A DNA stretch of 64,000 bases from Symsagittifera roscoffensis (taxonomy: Eukaryota; Xenacoelomorpha; Acoela; Convolutidae): positions 30,198,252-30,262,251 of the forward strand of contig NC_087065.1 in the NCBI RefSeq assembly GCF_963678635.1, read 5' to 3'. Positions within the stretch are counted from its first letter, which is position 1. Each line of letters opens with the position of its first letter. Under the pieces are notes generated by a model, which was not told the origin of the DNA, did not search any database, and saw nothing but the letters and a program-made list of their open reading frames with translations. Of the stretch, positions 21,476-32,215 are shown piece by piece. Position numbers and translations under genes: made by a program.

Positions 21476-21554
21476 AACCAGACCAGAAATCTCATTTATC
21501 TCTCTAAGGTATCAAATTTTATACATTAGTTATGTTAGAAAAATTCAATTAAAT

Positions 21555-21850
21555 TGATTGATTGGGAAGTTTCATAAACATAGTTTGGTTCTGATCTACA
21601 AAGTATTTTAAAATCTGTGAATACTTCATTCTGATTGGTTATTATCACAAACACTACCGGTGAAGAAATCCTTGATAACTACAAACGATATCAAAACTGT
21701 TGAAAAACCCATGAGAAGTAGAAATCAGTTTCGATTGGTTGACATAAACTCTATTAAAAATTCCATGATCATTGAAGCTCGATTATGATTGGTTGGTATC
21801 AGAAAAAAATAAAAATTTCCTTAAAATGAATGCTCGATTCTGATTGGTTG
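21555..21850 (-). promoter_or_regulatory. CCAAT-box array before the zinc-finger exon
   Basis: Five ATTGG motifs (minus-strand CCAAT) at about 21561, 21634, 21734, 21788 and 21843, four of them within the longer GATTGGTT(G/A). Spacing is 54-100 bp. CCAAT boxes on either strand bind NF-Y in animals. The cluster sits between the end of the 20868 gene and the zinc-finger exon at 22090. The context also looks like a short degenerate repeat, so it may be a repeat and not a promoter. Confidence 0.45.
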
Positions 21851-22090
21851 ATAGCAAATTTTTGACAACTCCAGGGTTAGATTGGATGATTTTCATTTCA
21901 GCTAGGCTAAATAGCGTATCTATTCTGATTTTCTTTCACGTCAAAAACAATTGTTCAAGAAATTTGCTGTTTTTATTCACTTTTACTCATTTTTTGAGCC
22001 TATTCAACTTTTCTTTTCTGAAAATTTGGGACATTCTAAATCTCCCATTTTTTTTCTTTTTCTTCCTATTGAGATACCGTTACCTAATAG

Positions 22091-22259
22091 AAACAAAAGA
22101 ATTGCATGTCTTGAATGTGGAAGAGAATACACACGTAAAGATGCGTCAAGACATCGAAAGCACTGTGATGTTTTAAAGTGTTCCAATTGTAACTTTTATA
22201 CATTTAGCAGCGAGGAACTTACTAATCATATCAAGAAGAAGCAGTGTCAATATAATTAA
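22091..22259 (+). CDS. C2HC double zinc-finger exon, right-arm copy
   Basis: The frame reads RIACLECGREYTRKDASRH and on to a second finger, ending at TAA 22257-22259. Finger 1 is C-x2-C-x11-H-x3-C and finger 2 C-x2-C-x12-H-x5-C. Both have all ligands. No ATG lies upstream in frame; a Py-rich tract and CTAATAG just before 22091 could be a 3' splice site, so this is probably the last exon of a spliced gene. Small tandem fingers of this kind usually bind nucleic acid. It straddles the inner arm boundary (22109), and the left-arm copy lost the first Cys. Confidence 0.55.
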
Positions 22260-25200
22260 AGTATGTGCTCGGCAGTCTCAAAAAACACTCCAAGAGAAGG
22301 TAAAATTGATATATTTTTAAGAAAAACATAGTAGTAAATACATTGAATAAAAATTTTTTACCTTGTCTGAAAAGTCTATACACTATATTTGAAATTTTTT
22401 TAGAAAAAAATTTACAGTTTTTTGTCCTTATTCTTGTTCTGTCATAGTCAAAGGCTCTGATTGATGGTAAAACCAGCAAAAATCGAGTTCAAATTGTCGT
22501 GAAACTTTCGACGGAAATCAATCCGAAAATCTTTAACCTACAGTAAAAACTCCATTGGTTGCAAGCTTGCGGAGATTTTGTTGCGATAAATTTGTAGTAA
22601 AAGTGAATCACACACGCTAAGGAGTGCTTAAGTATTTGTTCAAAAACTATAAAAAACTGGATATTTATAAAAACATTGATTTATTGAAAGGTTTTACCTA
22701 GTAACCATTTTAAAGTTTTCCTTGCTTAGTGATTGTAAGAGTAACCATAGAATAGTGCGCAGCAGATATTGGTGATTGATTTACTAAAAATTATGGTTTT
22801 CTTTTGCTTTTTTGTCTACAATTCAGAAAAAAAATTGATAGTTGTCCTGGAAAATGTATCTTCTGCTAACATTTGAAAATTTCAAGATAAAAATATACAT
22901 CATTCTCAACCAAAATTTTACTTCAAAACAGAAATTCAGAGTTGAAACAGCAATATAAAAATATCAAGTAGAGAAAATCATTTAAGACGTTTAGCAAAGG
23001 ACTCACGTTATTCATTCAGCTTCGGAGTGTTGAACGTTCGTTGAAAAGATAAATTTTTCCATCAAAAATTCAATTTTCAAATAAAATTTTTTGTTCAAAT
23101 TGGATTAATTTGATAGATAGAAGATGAAGCAGAAACTGAGAAAATGAGAGGGAAACTCAATTTAATTCATTAGGCTTTTTGAGATAATTTTACTAAAATT
23201 GAGATTATAAACCATATTTTGAGAAAAACTCCAACATTAAAAGTGTCAAAGGTTGGTTTTTATGTGTAATTCGTTAGAAAAGTTTGTTATCCTTTCATAT
23301 ATAAGGTAACTTTTTATGAAAAATCAGATGTTTTGAAGATAGTTTTTGTAAAGTAAACTCAATCCGACATCTTTCGGAAGAAGATACTTGAAGCATAAAG
23401 CAAAAACAGCTTTCAAGATCTACATTTCATTATTTTTTTTTACTATATAGAGTTTTCTTTTGCCTAATAAAAATCCAAAAAATACACAATTGTTCCAGTT
23501 TGCACCTTGATTTCCTTTGCTAAATCAATTTTTTGAGACGCGCTCTTTTAGAAGTTTTTTGATAATGTAGATGTTAGGAACTAGGTTCCCTTGCGTATTT
23601 CCAGAGGTTTTCAGAATATAACTAATAGAGCTGCTCCTAATTTTTTCTTAAATTGTAAAAATACATTTACATTCTCCTTTTTTACATGTTTTTTTAAATG
23701 TTTTAACCAACACCGATTCTTTCTCACTTCGATATTTTTGAGGAGACTTCCCTTTTAAATAAGAAAAGAAGCTATTTCATATTTTTTTTGCAAGAAAATC
23801 GATAGTTAATGACCAAAAAATTGTAATTTTGCTGAAATAATTTACCGTACCGCCTATCAAGGGAACCTTGAGGAAGACATTTACAATTTTTATCGTATTA
23901 ATCAGACAGTTTCAGTTCCAATTTCATCTTTACCAGCAAATTGTTCATTCAATTGATACTATTTTCCTCCTAAATTCTCCAGTTCTGACTAAATTTTGTT
24001 GCAAAGTGTGTTCAATAGCGAAAACATGCAATAAGCAGAAAGCAGGAATAACCTTATAACATAGAGCATTTCTGGAGAAAAACATTAAAAAATGACTTTT
24101 TTCCAGAAAAATGATAGGTATTGATCCCATAAGTTGTATTTTTGCTTAAATAGTTTATAGCACCTAACAAGGGAAACTTGAGGAAGACATTTACAATTTT
24201 TATCGTAATAATCAGACGGTATCAGTTTTAACTTCATCTTTACCAGCAAATTGTTCATTCAATTGATACTATTTTCCTCCTAAATTCTCCAGTTCTGACT
24301 AAATTTTGATGCAAAGTGTGTTCAATAGCCAAAACATGCAATAAGCAGAAAGCAGGAATAACCTTAAAACAGCATTTCTACAGAAAATCATGAAAAAATG
24401 ACTACTTTTCCCGAAAAGTGATAGATATTCATCCCAAAAGTAGTATTATTGCTTAAATTGTTTACTGTAGCACCTAACAAGGGAAACTTGAGGAAGACAT
24501 TTATAATTTTTATCGTAACAATCAGACGGTATCAGTTCTAATTTCATCTTTGCCAGCAAATTGTTCGTTCAATTGATACCATTTTCCTCCTAAATTCTCC
24601 AGTTCTCACTAATTTTTCTTGCAAAATGTGTTCATTAGCGAAAACATGCATTAAGCAGAAAGCAGGAATAACCTTAAAACATAGAGCATTTCTACAGAAA
24701 ATCATAAAAAAATGACTATTTTTCCAGAAAGGTGATAGATATTTATCCCAAAAAGTGTGTTTTTGCTTAAATAGTTTACTGTAGCACCTAACAAGGGAAT
24801 ATTGAGGCAGACATTTACAATTTTTATCATAATAATCAGACGGTATCAGCTCTAATTTCATCTCTGCTAGCAAATTGTTCGTTCGATTGATACTATTTTC
24901 TCATTAAATTCTCCAGTTCTGACTAAATTTTCTTGCAAAGTGTGTTAAATAGCGGAATCATGTATTAAGCAGAAAGTAAGAATAACCTTTAAGAATAGAT
25001 CATTTCTACGGAAAATTGTGAAATTATGTTGCTGAAGCAACAGAGAGATAATCATCAGTTATGAAGAAGATTTTGTTGAATTTGAGCAAATATCGAATAA
25101 ATTTTTAAGAAAAATTTATCTCGTTTTTAGTCAATTTTAGCTATTAACTGTTCATTTCTCATCATTGATCTGAAATTCTGTTTTATTAAGGTGAACAACT

Positions 25201-26448
25201 TCTCTGAATTTGTAATTTTTGTATAAATTTGAGTTAATCATTGAGCAAAAATCTAGAAATTTTATGGAGTATTGCTCTTAATGTTCATTTGTATTGAGAG
25301 TCCTTTTTCAATTCTCCCTGAATTGGACAAAAAATTAGTTAAATATCCAATTAAAAGGTTGTAAATGGAAAATTTTTAATAAATTTGAATAATTTTTATT
25401 TTACTTTCTTAAAAATTACGGTTATTTTCACTATCTTCCACAAGTTTCAATTTCGATTCAGCTTTTATGAGCTTTCTTGTTAATGTTGAGAGCATTATAT
25501 AACCCGCTCTTTGTTACTCAAATAATGCTTAAATTTATCGTATTTCATTTTTTTGTGAGAAAAATTTGGAAAATTTTATATGTCTATTCAAAGTTTTGTA
25601 TCGGTGTCTCAACATGATGCCAATTGAAATACAATATGAGCTTAATTTTAAACTCTAAACATATTTACTTTTTATTCAATTAGATCAGAAGCAACAAAAA
25701 ACTAGCCGAAATCTTGATATTTTTGCAGTTCTTTCCAAAAAATTGCAGTTTGTTCCAAAAACTTTGAAATTTTTGCAATTTTTTCAGAACTTGAAATTTT
25801 TCCAAAAACTTTGAAATTTTGGCAGTTTTCTCCAAAAACTTGAAATTTTTGCAATTTTTTCCGAAAACTTGAAAATTTTTTAAGGTTTCAGTAGGTTTCA
25901 GCATAATTTAAGCTAGATTGAGTACAGTTTCAAAAAAGGATCATCTAATAAAATTAGATCAAATCATATCGTGTTTTGAAGTTTTTTGAAAAAATATCAA
26001 TTTTTTTATAAGCATTTCCAAATTTTTGCACATCTTACCATGAATTTACCATGAACCTATAAACATATTCTCTTCATTGCACATTCTACATGTAACACTC
26101 AGGAATTACATAACGCATGCCGAGATTTTTGCGAAAAAACTAGACATTTCCACACAAAATCCAAAAAATACCGTTTTTCTTACTATTTTCTTACCATCAC
26201 ACTGAAACCTTACCATTCCCTATCTTAATTTATTGGGAAATATATTCCCTATGTTAATACAAGGAATTTCTAATCCTTATACAGAGGGATATCTATACAC
26301 TATCTTAATACATGGGAAATCTAAACACTATCTTAAAACATGGTAAGATCGGACGCCAAAAATTTTTCTGAAACTTACCATCTGAAACCTAACCATCTTA
26401 ATACATAGGAATTCTATTCCCTACCTTAATACATAGGAGATCTATTCG
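22109..26448 (-). repeat. Right inverted arm of palindromic element
   Basis: Reverse complement of 13085-16857. About 0.6 kb longer than the left arm because the 310-bp repeat is present in four copies (23850-24990) and not two. The rest is AT-rich and non-coding. It ends near 26448 with the ATGTATTAAGATAG repeats and the beginning of retroelement unit C. Confidence 0.85.
23850..24990 (-). repeat. Four tandem copies of a 310-bp repeat
   Basis: The landmark AGGAAGACAT (AGGCAGACAT in the last) starts at 23871, 24181, 24491 and about 24804, a period of 310-313 bases. Copies differ by a few percent. The left arm has two copies. No coding frame. Confidence 0.9.
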
Positions 26449-27441
26449 GTTTCATCTGTAGTATTATCGACTACATTGCCCTCCTCATCGGAGGTATATC
26501 TGTCCCTGTCTGGGTCTTGATGCATCTCTTTATCCAACCCGCGCTGTTTCCAATCTACTAACGAGGAATGAATCGCAATCTCCGACTCGTCGGAGTTGGA
26601 GGTAGTCTCCTACACATTCTCCCAGGACTGAGGCTTCGAGTCATCGCTCGAGCTGATGGAACCTGAACCGTCGCCATCTGATTCGTATGTGAGTTTCTCG
26701 ACTCCCCGGGCAAAACTCTGTCCCTCAGTCGCCCTGACATGGACTCACCGGACAAGTCATCCTGACCGGGCCCGAAGGTGAATGACTACCCTGACAAAGT
26801 TTCATCTCCGGATGAACAGTCCGAACACGGCTCGTACTTTTCCTTCGCATCAGTGAACTGAACCCTTTTTGTCGCGCTGGAGTTTAATTTAACACTGACA
26901 TCTTGAGCGGTTTCAGTAGTGGTTGTTTGTTGAAGTTCCACATACGAAGTCCTCAAAAGGACATCTTTCGTTATCGAGTTCACTAGCTGGTTCACTTTCG
27001 ATCGGCAATCCCCTTCAACGTCTCGACTCCGGATGGCTACCGGTCTTTAAACATCTTTTCGGTGATGGTCAGCCTCTGCATGGTTTCCATTCATTCTTGA
27101 TCTTGCCTTTCGACTTCTCTATCCAGCAGATCACGGAGTCTTTGCATGACATCCGGTGCTACGTTCATCTTCTTATTCAGCAGCATTATGCTGTTGATGC
27201 CTAGCCTGGTGAGTTCTTAATGCACCAGGTTGGAGCGAACCAACAAATCAAACAGAACCGGATCACCCTTTGCCAACACTTTTATCTCCGCGGCCGTTTC
27301 CACAGGGAGTTCGGAATGTCTTTGTATGGGATACCCAGAATTATCCAGCCATCTGGTGAGTGGCAGCTTGTCATAGGTAACGTTGTCCAGAAAGGAAAAT
27401 CCATCCTTAATTTCTACCTGGTTTGCTTGGTTCTCTTCCAA
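26449..27441 (-). pseudogene. Pol tail and ORF1 N-terminal region, unit C
   Basis: Continues directly from RNase H. The frame 27441-27217 gives a Pol tail (KGDPVLFDLLVRSNLVH), then a TAA; further frames (26995-26786, 26755-26558) give the Ser/Gly/Asp-rich region with SGES repeats and a Pro/Arg-rich end. No HHCC or DDE integrase motif is visible anywhere between RNase H and this region, which is unusual for a Ty3-type element. Cut at 26448 by the palindromic element. Confidence 0.6.
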
Positions 27442-27453
27442 TCGCTCACAAAG

Positions 27454-27900
27454 CTATTTCTTTTTGCTAAGGCTATCCGCATTCTGGCGCTTGTCACGTG
27501 TTTGGTGCTCCATAATCATGTGATAGTCATCCAGACGCACGACCCAGCAATCGATATAGCTTCCGTCCATCGAATAAGTTTTTAGCCAGGCAAGGGCTCG
27601 ATTGTCTACGCGCAACTTAAATGGAGCACTCGCTAAGTAGGCTCTGTACTTTTCAACAAAGATAATCATTGCAAAAATTTTCGCTTTCGGTGCACTGTAA
27701 TTCGCTAATCATTGCGAAAATCTCCGGTTTTGGTGCACTGTGTTGCTTAGGACTTTACTCTCATAGGCAATTGGTCGGAGAACAGTCTTTCTGTTCCACT
27801 CTTTCTCCTGGTGAAGTATGCCCGATATCGCATTTACTGATTCGTCTGTGCCTAGCACGAACATCTGCTTCTCTGTCGGCATTCCAAGGTCCAGAGCCTA
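27454..27900 (-). pseudogene. Ty3-type RNase H, unit C
   Basis: RNase H removes the RNA strand during reverse transcription. The frame starts with a FVLGTDESVNAISG block (first catalytic Asp), then RPIAYESKVLSNT, a block with Y-S-A-P-K-A-K-I-F-A, YRAYLASAPFKLRVDNRALAWL (second Asp) and a NADSLSKK end. The canonical Glu before the helix appears as Lys here, judged by pattern only. A local 50-bp duplication near 27680-27750 with a TGA breaks the frame. Only this unit keeps RNase H. Confidence 0.75.
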
Positions 27901-28974
27901 GCAAAGTGTGCGCTTGATGTTCTCAAAAGAGACTTGAGCATCGTCAGCCCAATTGGATTCCTTACCCTTATTCCTCATCAATTGTTGCATAGGGTATATC
28001 ATATCAGCATACCCTTTGATAAACTCTCGGTAGTAATTAGCAAATCCGAGAAAGCTCATCAACTCTGTGTCGGTCTTCAGTGCCTTCCAGATGAGCACTG
28101 CTTCAACTGCTTCAGGATGTGGTATGACTCCATGTTTGTCCCCAAGGCGACCCAGATACTTGATTGAGATCCTTAGGATCTGACATTTGGAGGGTTTGCA
28201 TTTCAGGCCGGCCTGTTTCATGCAAGTAAAGACTTTATCCAGTCTCTCTATGTTTTCTTTTAAGGTTGGATTTGCAATCACAACGTCATCAACGTAACAC
28301 ATGATGAGGTTCCCGTAATTTTTAGTCAAGTTCTTGAGTGCTTGGGCCATCAAAAGTAGCCGTCGCATTGCATAGTCCAAAGGGCATCATTTTCCACTGA
28401 AACAGTCCCAGCTCACACGCGAAGCCTGTTTTCTCTCGATTGTGCTTTCTTTGGGGCAATTGCCCGAACGCAGAGCCCAAATCCAACAGCGTGAACAATT
28501 TGGTATTTCCCATTTTGGAGAGATTTTCATCAATGCGGGGATCGGATAGGCGTCTTTTATCGTTACTGCGCTCAAGTAACGGAAATCACAGCAAAACCTA
28601 AGTTGCCCCCTTTGTTTTTAGCCATGATTACTCCACAGGCCCACGGGGACTTCTATGGTTCAATCATGTTATATTCCAATAAAATCTCAATATCTTTCCT
28701 GCATGCTTCTGCTTTGCGGGGTCATTCTCCTAGCTCCTTCCCTGTGAGGTACCGAACCCTCTTGTACCTGTATCACATGTTCTACAAAATAGCGGCAACC
28801 TATGTCAGCCTTGTGTTTAGAAAAAACGTCCGCGTTTCGATTCAACACTGCTCTAAGTAATTCGTTTCTTATCCGATATTTTGCTTTTACGTGCACTATC
28901 TCAGGTGGGACTGGTTTTATTCCATTCTGTTTATGTTGGTCTCTCATAAAAATACGAACAACAAGACAGCCCAT
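27901..28974 (-). pseudogene. Ty3-type reverse transcriptase, unit C
   Basis: A nearly complete RT in three frames: the NADVFSKHKADIG block (28974-28687), CDFRYLSAVTIKDAYP, then the GLFQWKMMPFGLCN block (28513-28322), and YVDDVVIA with the KYLGRLGDKHGV and GFANYYREFIKG blocks (28380-27898). YVDD is the polymerase active site. The best preserved of the RT copies but still frameshifted around 28400 and 28600. Confidence 0.85.
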
Positions 28975-30054
28975 CGTCCGTTTCTGATTTCATTGAAAAC
29001 AATTTCTTAAAAGACTTCAATTCATTTATTCTCTTCAAAAAACATCCTTGGTTGGCATGTAATGGACACTCAGTTACTTTAAATCTCTTCAAATTCACAG
29101 ACCGCTGATACTCTGTATTTAGAAGCAAGTCATAGCCAAGCTTCTGTCCTCGCTGTATCGTCACCGCTGTTTTCTGTGTGTTCAACAACGCACTGACACA
29201 AAATCCGTTCTGAGTGAGTGAGAAGCTTCTTCCTAAAATAGCTGAGCTCTTTCTGTTTGGGTTGAAGACCAGACACACCTGTCTGTTTTTACTGAGCCCA
29301 TTTAAATTTTTCATCCTGAACGTCGCTACTACAGCTTAATTTGGTTTCAATCTCCATTTCTGATATAGGAAAATTGGCTCCTTTGCCTGATCAATCAAGA
29401 TTATTTTGACGGGTTTCTTTTGATAATTCCTCTCTGGGTCCTTGATTCGTATAAATCCGTCGTTGAGGTCAATCGTGACGTCGAAGTTGCGCACGAAGTC
29501 TCGTCCTAGGATGAACTGCTCGGACTCATCCATGTTCTCGAAAACCAGCAAACTCATCCAGAGATGTCTTCCTCCCAATTTCAGCTCGACGATGGGATTT
29601 CTTCCGGCCACATAGATTGCACCTTGATGGGCCGCTGCCAGTCTGGTATTAGTCGGTACCAAATTCGACCTATCGAAGCATTTGCTGGTCCAAGTGCTTA
29701 TGGGCATGACACTGACCACTGCTCCGGTGTCGAGCAGTCCTTACTTGGAGAGTTGTTTGTCCGGCACATCCAGCACGTGTGCTGCTAGGTCGGCTTCACA
29801 GCCTCCGTGGACTGCATCGATTTTTCGTGCCTTAAGCTCTTCTTGACGGATGTAGATCCGGCCTAGCTGGTCAGTTGTAGTGTCGCGTAAGGTTTCGTGT
29901 AATGGTTTATGCCTTCCACATTCATCAGAATTGGGTATGGGCCATAGACTTCTATATAATGTTCATCGACTCACATTAGTCTCGGCCAATTGTTATGGGT
30001 AGCGCTCTCACAGCCCTAGAGTCCAGTTTGGAATCTTTTCCCCTCAGGTAATCA
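28975..30054 (-). pseudogene. Aspartic protease and protease-RT linker, unit C
   Basis: The retropepsin motif L-L-D-T-G-A-V-V-S lies at about 29725-29755, followed by FILGRDFVRNFDV (29470-29520), as expected for a Ty3-type protease that cuts the polyprotein. A TAA (seen just before the active-site Gly-Leu-Leu-Asp) and a stop at 29336 in the linker break it. The linker (29314-28931) ends at the RT start. At 30054 it joins directly to leader sequence, so Gag is deleted. Confidence 0.75.
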
Positions 30055-30766
30055 GGTAAAAGAGCAAAGATGGTTTCAATAACAGATAAAAAAAATTAAT
30101 CCTCAATTGGAACACTCCAAACAAACAAAGCGCAGGACACTCTCTTCTCAAGTGAGTGTTTCTTGCTTAATACACTCACCGAGGTCTTCTTTTATGTGTC
30201 CTGCGATTGCACGAGCTGTACTACTGGGTAGCTCAAGGCAACCTCCGATCGAAAGTGTCTAGAATTTAAGCAAAAATCTCTCCCACAATCGGACAGTTCC
30301 AAGTGCACGAGAGTAGGTAACAACTTTCTTTCTCAAGTGAGTGTGTCTTGCCTAATACAATCACCGATGTCTTCCTCTGTGTGTTCCCGGATTGCCCGAG
30401 CTTCCCTATTAAATAGTAGCTCAAGGCAACCACACAACCAAAATAATAGTCGGAAAAATTTGTTCTGATGAACGCGATTTAGAATTCCATATTGATCGCG
30501 AATCTCCGGATCTTCTGGTCTACTTATCACTAATATAAACAACTTGAAGGTAATCGACCTTCTATTTCAACCTTCAAGGGATATCTAGGATGTTTAAATC
30601 GTCCCGAGTGGTCCCTCTGAGTTTCACTTAAGGAGGGTTGTTAAGGGGCTTATGTCACTCCGGAGGGTTGCTTCGGAGGGTTATTAGAACACTTAGCTTA
30701 ACCCGGAGGGTTACCCCTGAGGGTACCTTAAACACTTAAGGTTGCTTCGGGGGGGGGGGGGGGGGG
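30055..30766 (-). other. Leader / LTR-like region, unit C
   Basis: Matches 11528-12280 and 37680-38400. An open frame at 30542-30333 (LVISRPEDPE-I-R-D-Q start) matches 38203-37985 in unit D, with a clean 9-base deletion that keeps the frame. It begins without a secure ATG in unit D. Function unknown. Ends in GGAGGGTT-rich sequence and the G-run at the unit border. Confidence 0.55.
30749..30766 (+). repeat. G18 homopolymer at the unit D/C border
   Basis: Eighteen G in a row exactly at the junction between leader C and endonuclease D. The matching junction at 12280/12281 reads GCTTCAGGAGGTCTCTG, so the run has expanded here, or was mis-assembled. Confidence 0.9.
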
Positions 30767-31245
30767 TCTCTGTCCCGGTGGCTGGTGTCCCCTATTGAGG
30801 AATCGAAGTCACCTACTAGTATGAGGGTAGTTCTCTCTTTCTTTGTTCTTTCGCATGTTTCTAACTCTTCTCTGTAAGCCTTGAACTACATTTACTCACC
30901 GCACCAGATCGGTTGGTAAGTTGCCACGAGCCTTAACTGGTCGTTTTCTACGGCGGTGCTCCTGGTTCCGATCTCTCTCCGGTACCCTTAAGTTTTCCAA
31001 TTAACTGCCCACCAAAGGAAAATGCCGCTCTTTTTTCCATGGACTAATACCCCATATATTTCTTTGAATTTTATCCATTGCATTGCTGCTCTTTCCTCGT
31101 TGAGTTCTGAGAAGAGAACGATTTCCGCTTTGCTTTTTGCTATAACTTTCATTATGTCAGCCAAAGGAATTCTTTTGGGAAAGGTCACTCTGGCCCTTTG
31201 TATATTCCACGTCCATATTAGTGTGTCAGAGGCTTTCCCAGCCAC
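30767..31245 (-). pseudogene. Truncated EEP endonuclease, unit D
   Basis: Same N-terminal motifs as unit A (WTWNIQ, LFSELNE). The open frame runs 31245-30988; the rest down to 30767 is in other frames and stops just after the GDFN-like motif, at the same element base as unit C. Confidence 0.75.
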
Positions 31246-31321
31246 TTTCGCTCGCTCTTCCCATTTGGCATTCTTTATGTCTTTGCGTCGCGTTTTTCTT
31301 CTTTCCCTCTGATACCGTCTT

Positions 31322-31543
31322 TTATCTCCCGTCGGGGGGCCTGGTGGTTGCAGAGGCCTGGGTTCCGGTGGCTGCCGAGGTTTGCCCCTCTATACAACAT
31401 GGCCCCTTAAAGTCCTTGCTCCACCGACCGTTTTTCCCCAGTTCGGTGCAGTTCCAATGGATCCATTGCTTGCAACTATCGCATTTCACTGACCACTCGG
31501 ATCTCCCTATTATTGTCATTTTTATCCTCCTGTACCCGCCCAT
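31322..31543 (-). pseudogene. PHD-finger ORF2 start, unit D
   Basis: Starts at the ATG at 31545-31543, inside the NPGS codons, and encodes CDSCKQWIHWNC, the PHD core. It ends at 31322 because of a stop. The frame upstream of the endonuclease is broken. Confidence 0.7.
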
Positions 31544-32211
31544 GATCCCGGATTTGTCTCCACGTCGCTGCTCAGACTGTTTGTCACCATCGCCGAGACA
31601 TGTCGCATGTCACATTTTTTGTCTGGTTTTGGCTACGGTCGGCAACTCCGCAGTCGGTGTACAAAGAAGGTTACGTACTGACAGTATTGCCTAAGCTCCT
31701 GCTGTCGGGCCCTATTCCCCCCGTTTTGGTGCTCCCTTTTGCTTTCCTCGCTTTTGCCCGCTTGAAAAAAGGAGCCCATGCAAAAGCTGTAAAAAAGCAT
31801 TAGGATCTTGTAGCTGTCTTCTTCCAAGTCATCTTTGTCGGATGCTCCGTTTTCTATACATTTCTTTAATTTACTGGTCAACCTATTGTTTCGCTCAGCC
31901 CTTAAAAGATCTGATAGTCGGTACCTGGCTTTCAGATATGTCTTCATCACATTAAGCTGTCCGCTTATTAACTCCGGAGCATGATAATCATCCATCAATT
32001 TAACACACCATATCTTTTTCAAAGGTGTTGCTTCTTGCTCTAAGGGTTTCAGATTGGTAGCATCTGGAAGTAATCTAGTCGGAAGTTTCGACACTGCTAT
32101 CAACTCGAGTTCATCTGTAGCATTATCGACTACAGTGCCCTCCTCATCGGAGGTATATCTGTCCCTGTCTGGGTCTTGATGCATCTCCCTACCAACGCGC
32201 GCAGTTTCCAT
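31544..32211 (-). pseudogene. ORF1 with 2A-like end, unit D (longest copy)
   Basis: A 192-residue frame (32211-31633) joins the acidic N-terminal part and the helix-rich basic middle that are separate in unit A, so ORF1 is one protein of about 200 residues. A stop-creating change near 31630 separates it from the C-terminal DVETNPGS (31543-31566), which is still present in another frame. ORF1 proteins of non-LTR elements usually bind RNA; the basic, Gln/Glu/Lys-rich middle would fit, but no domain is recognised. Confidence 0.6.
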
Positions 32212-32215
32212 TCTA

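Larger units (their letters stand above)
13085..26448. mobile_element. 13.4-kb palindromic element with long inverted arms
   Basis: Sequence between two halves of unit C, made of a left arm (13085-16857), a 5.25-kb centre and a right arm (22109-26448) that is the reverse complement of the left. Arms agree over thousands of bases with few changes. The centre carries small ORFs on both strands, a divergent promoter region and a minisatellite. Both arms end inward in a zinc-finger coding segment. Insertion went with loss of about 0.5 kb of retroelement, and I see no target-site duplication. No transposase, integrase, polymerase or helicase is recognised. It could be a large non-autonomous DNA transposon, an integrated virus-like element or an inverted duplication of a host segment. 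Confidence 0.75.
12281..30766 (-). mobile_element. Composite retroelement unit C, interrupted
   Basis: Third unit, split by the 13.4-kb palindromic element (13085-26448). Without that insertion it is about 5.1 kb. It is the only unit that keeps RNase H and an uninterrupted passage from RNase H to the Pol tail. Gag is missing: the leader at 30055 joins directly to the protease region. The 3' end is the endonuclease truncated after GGDFDSSIG at 12281, the same point as in unit D. Confidence 0.75.

Noticed and set aside
13085-26448. Polinton/Maverick or adintovirus identity
   Set aside because: No protein-primed DNA polymerase B, retroviral-type integrase, packaging ATPase or capsid protein motif can be seen in the centre or arms.
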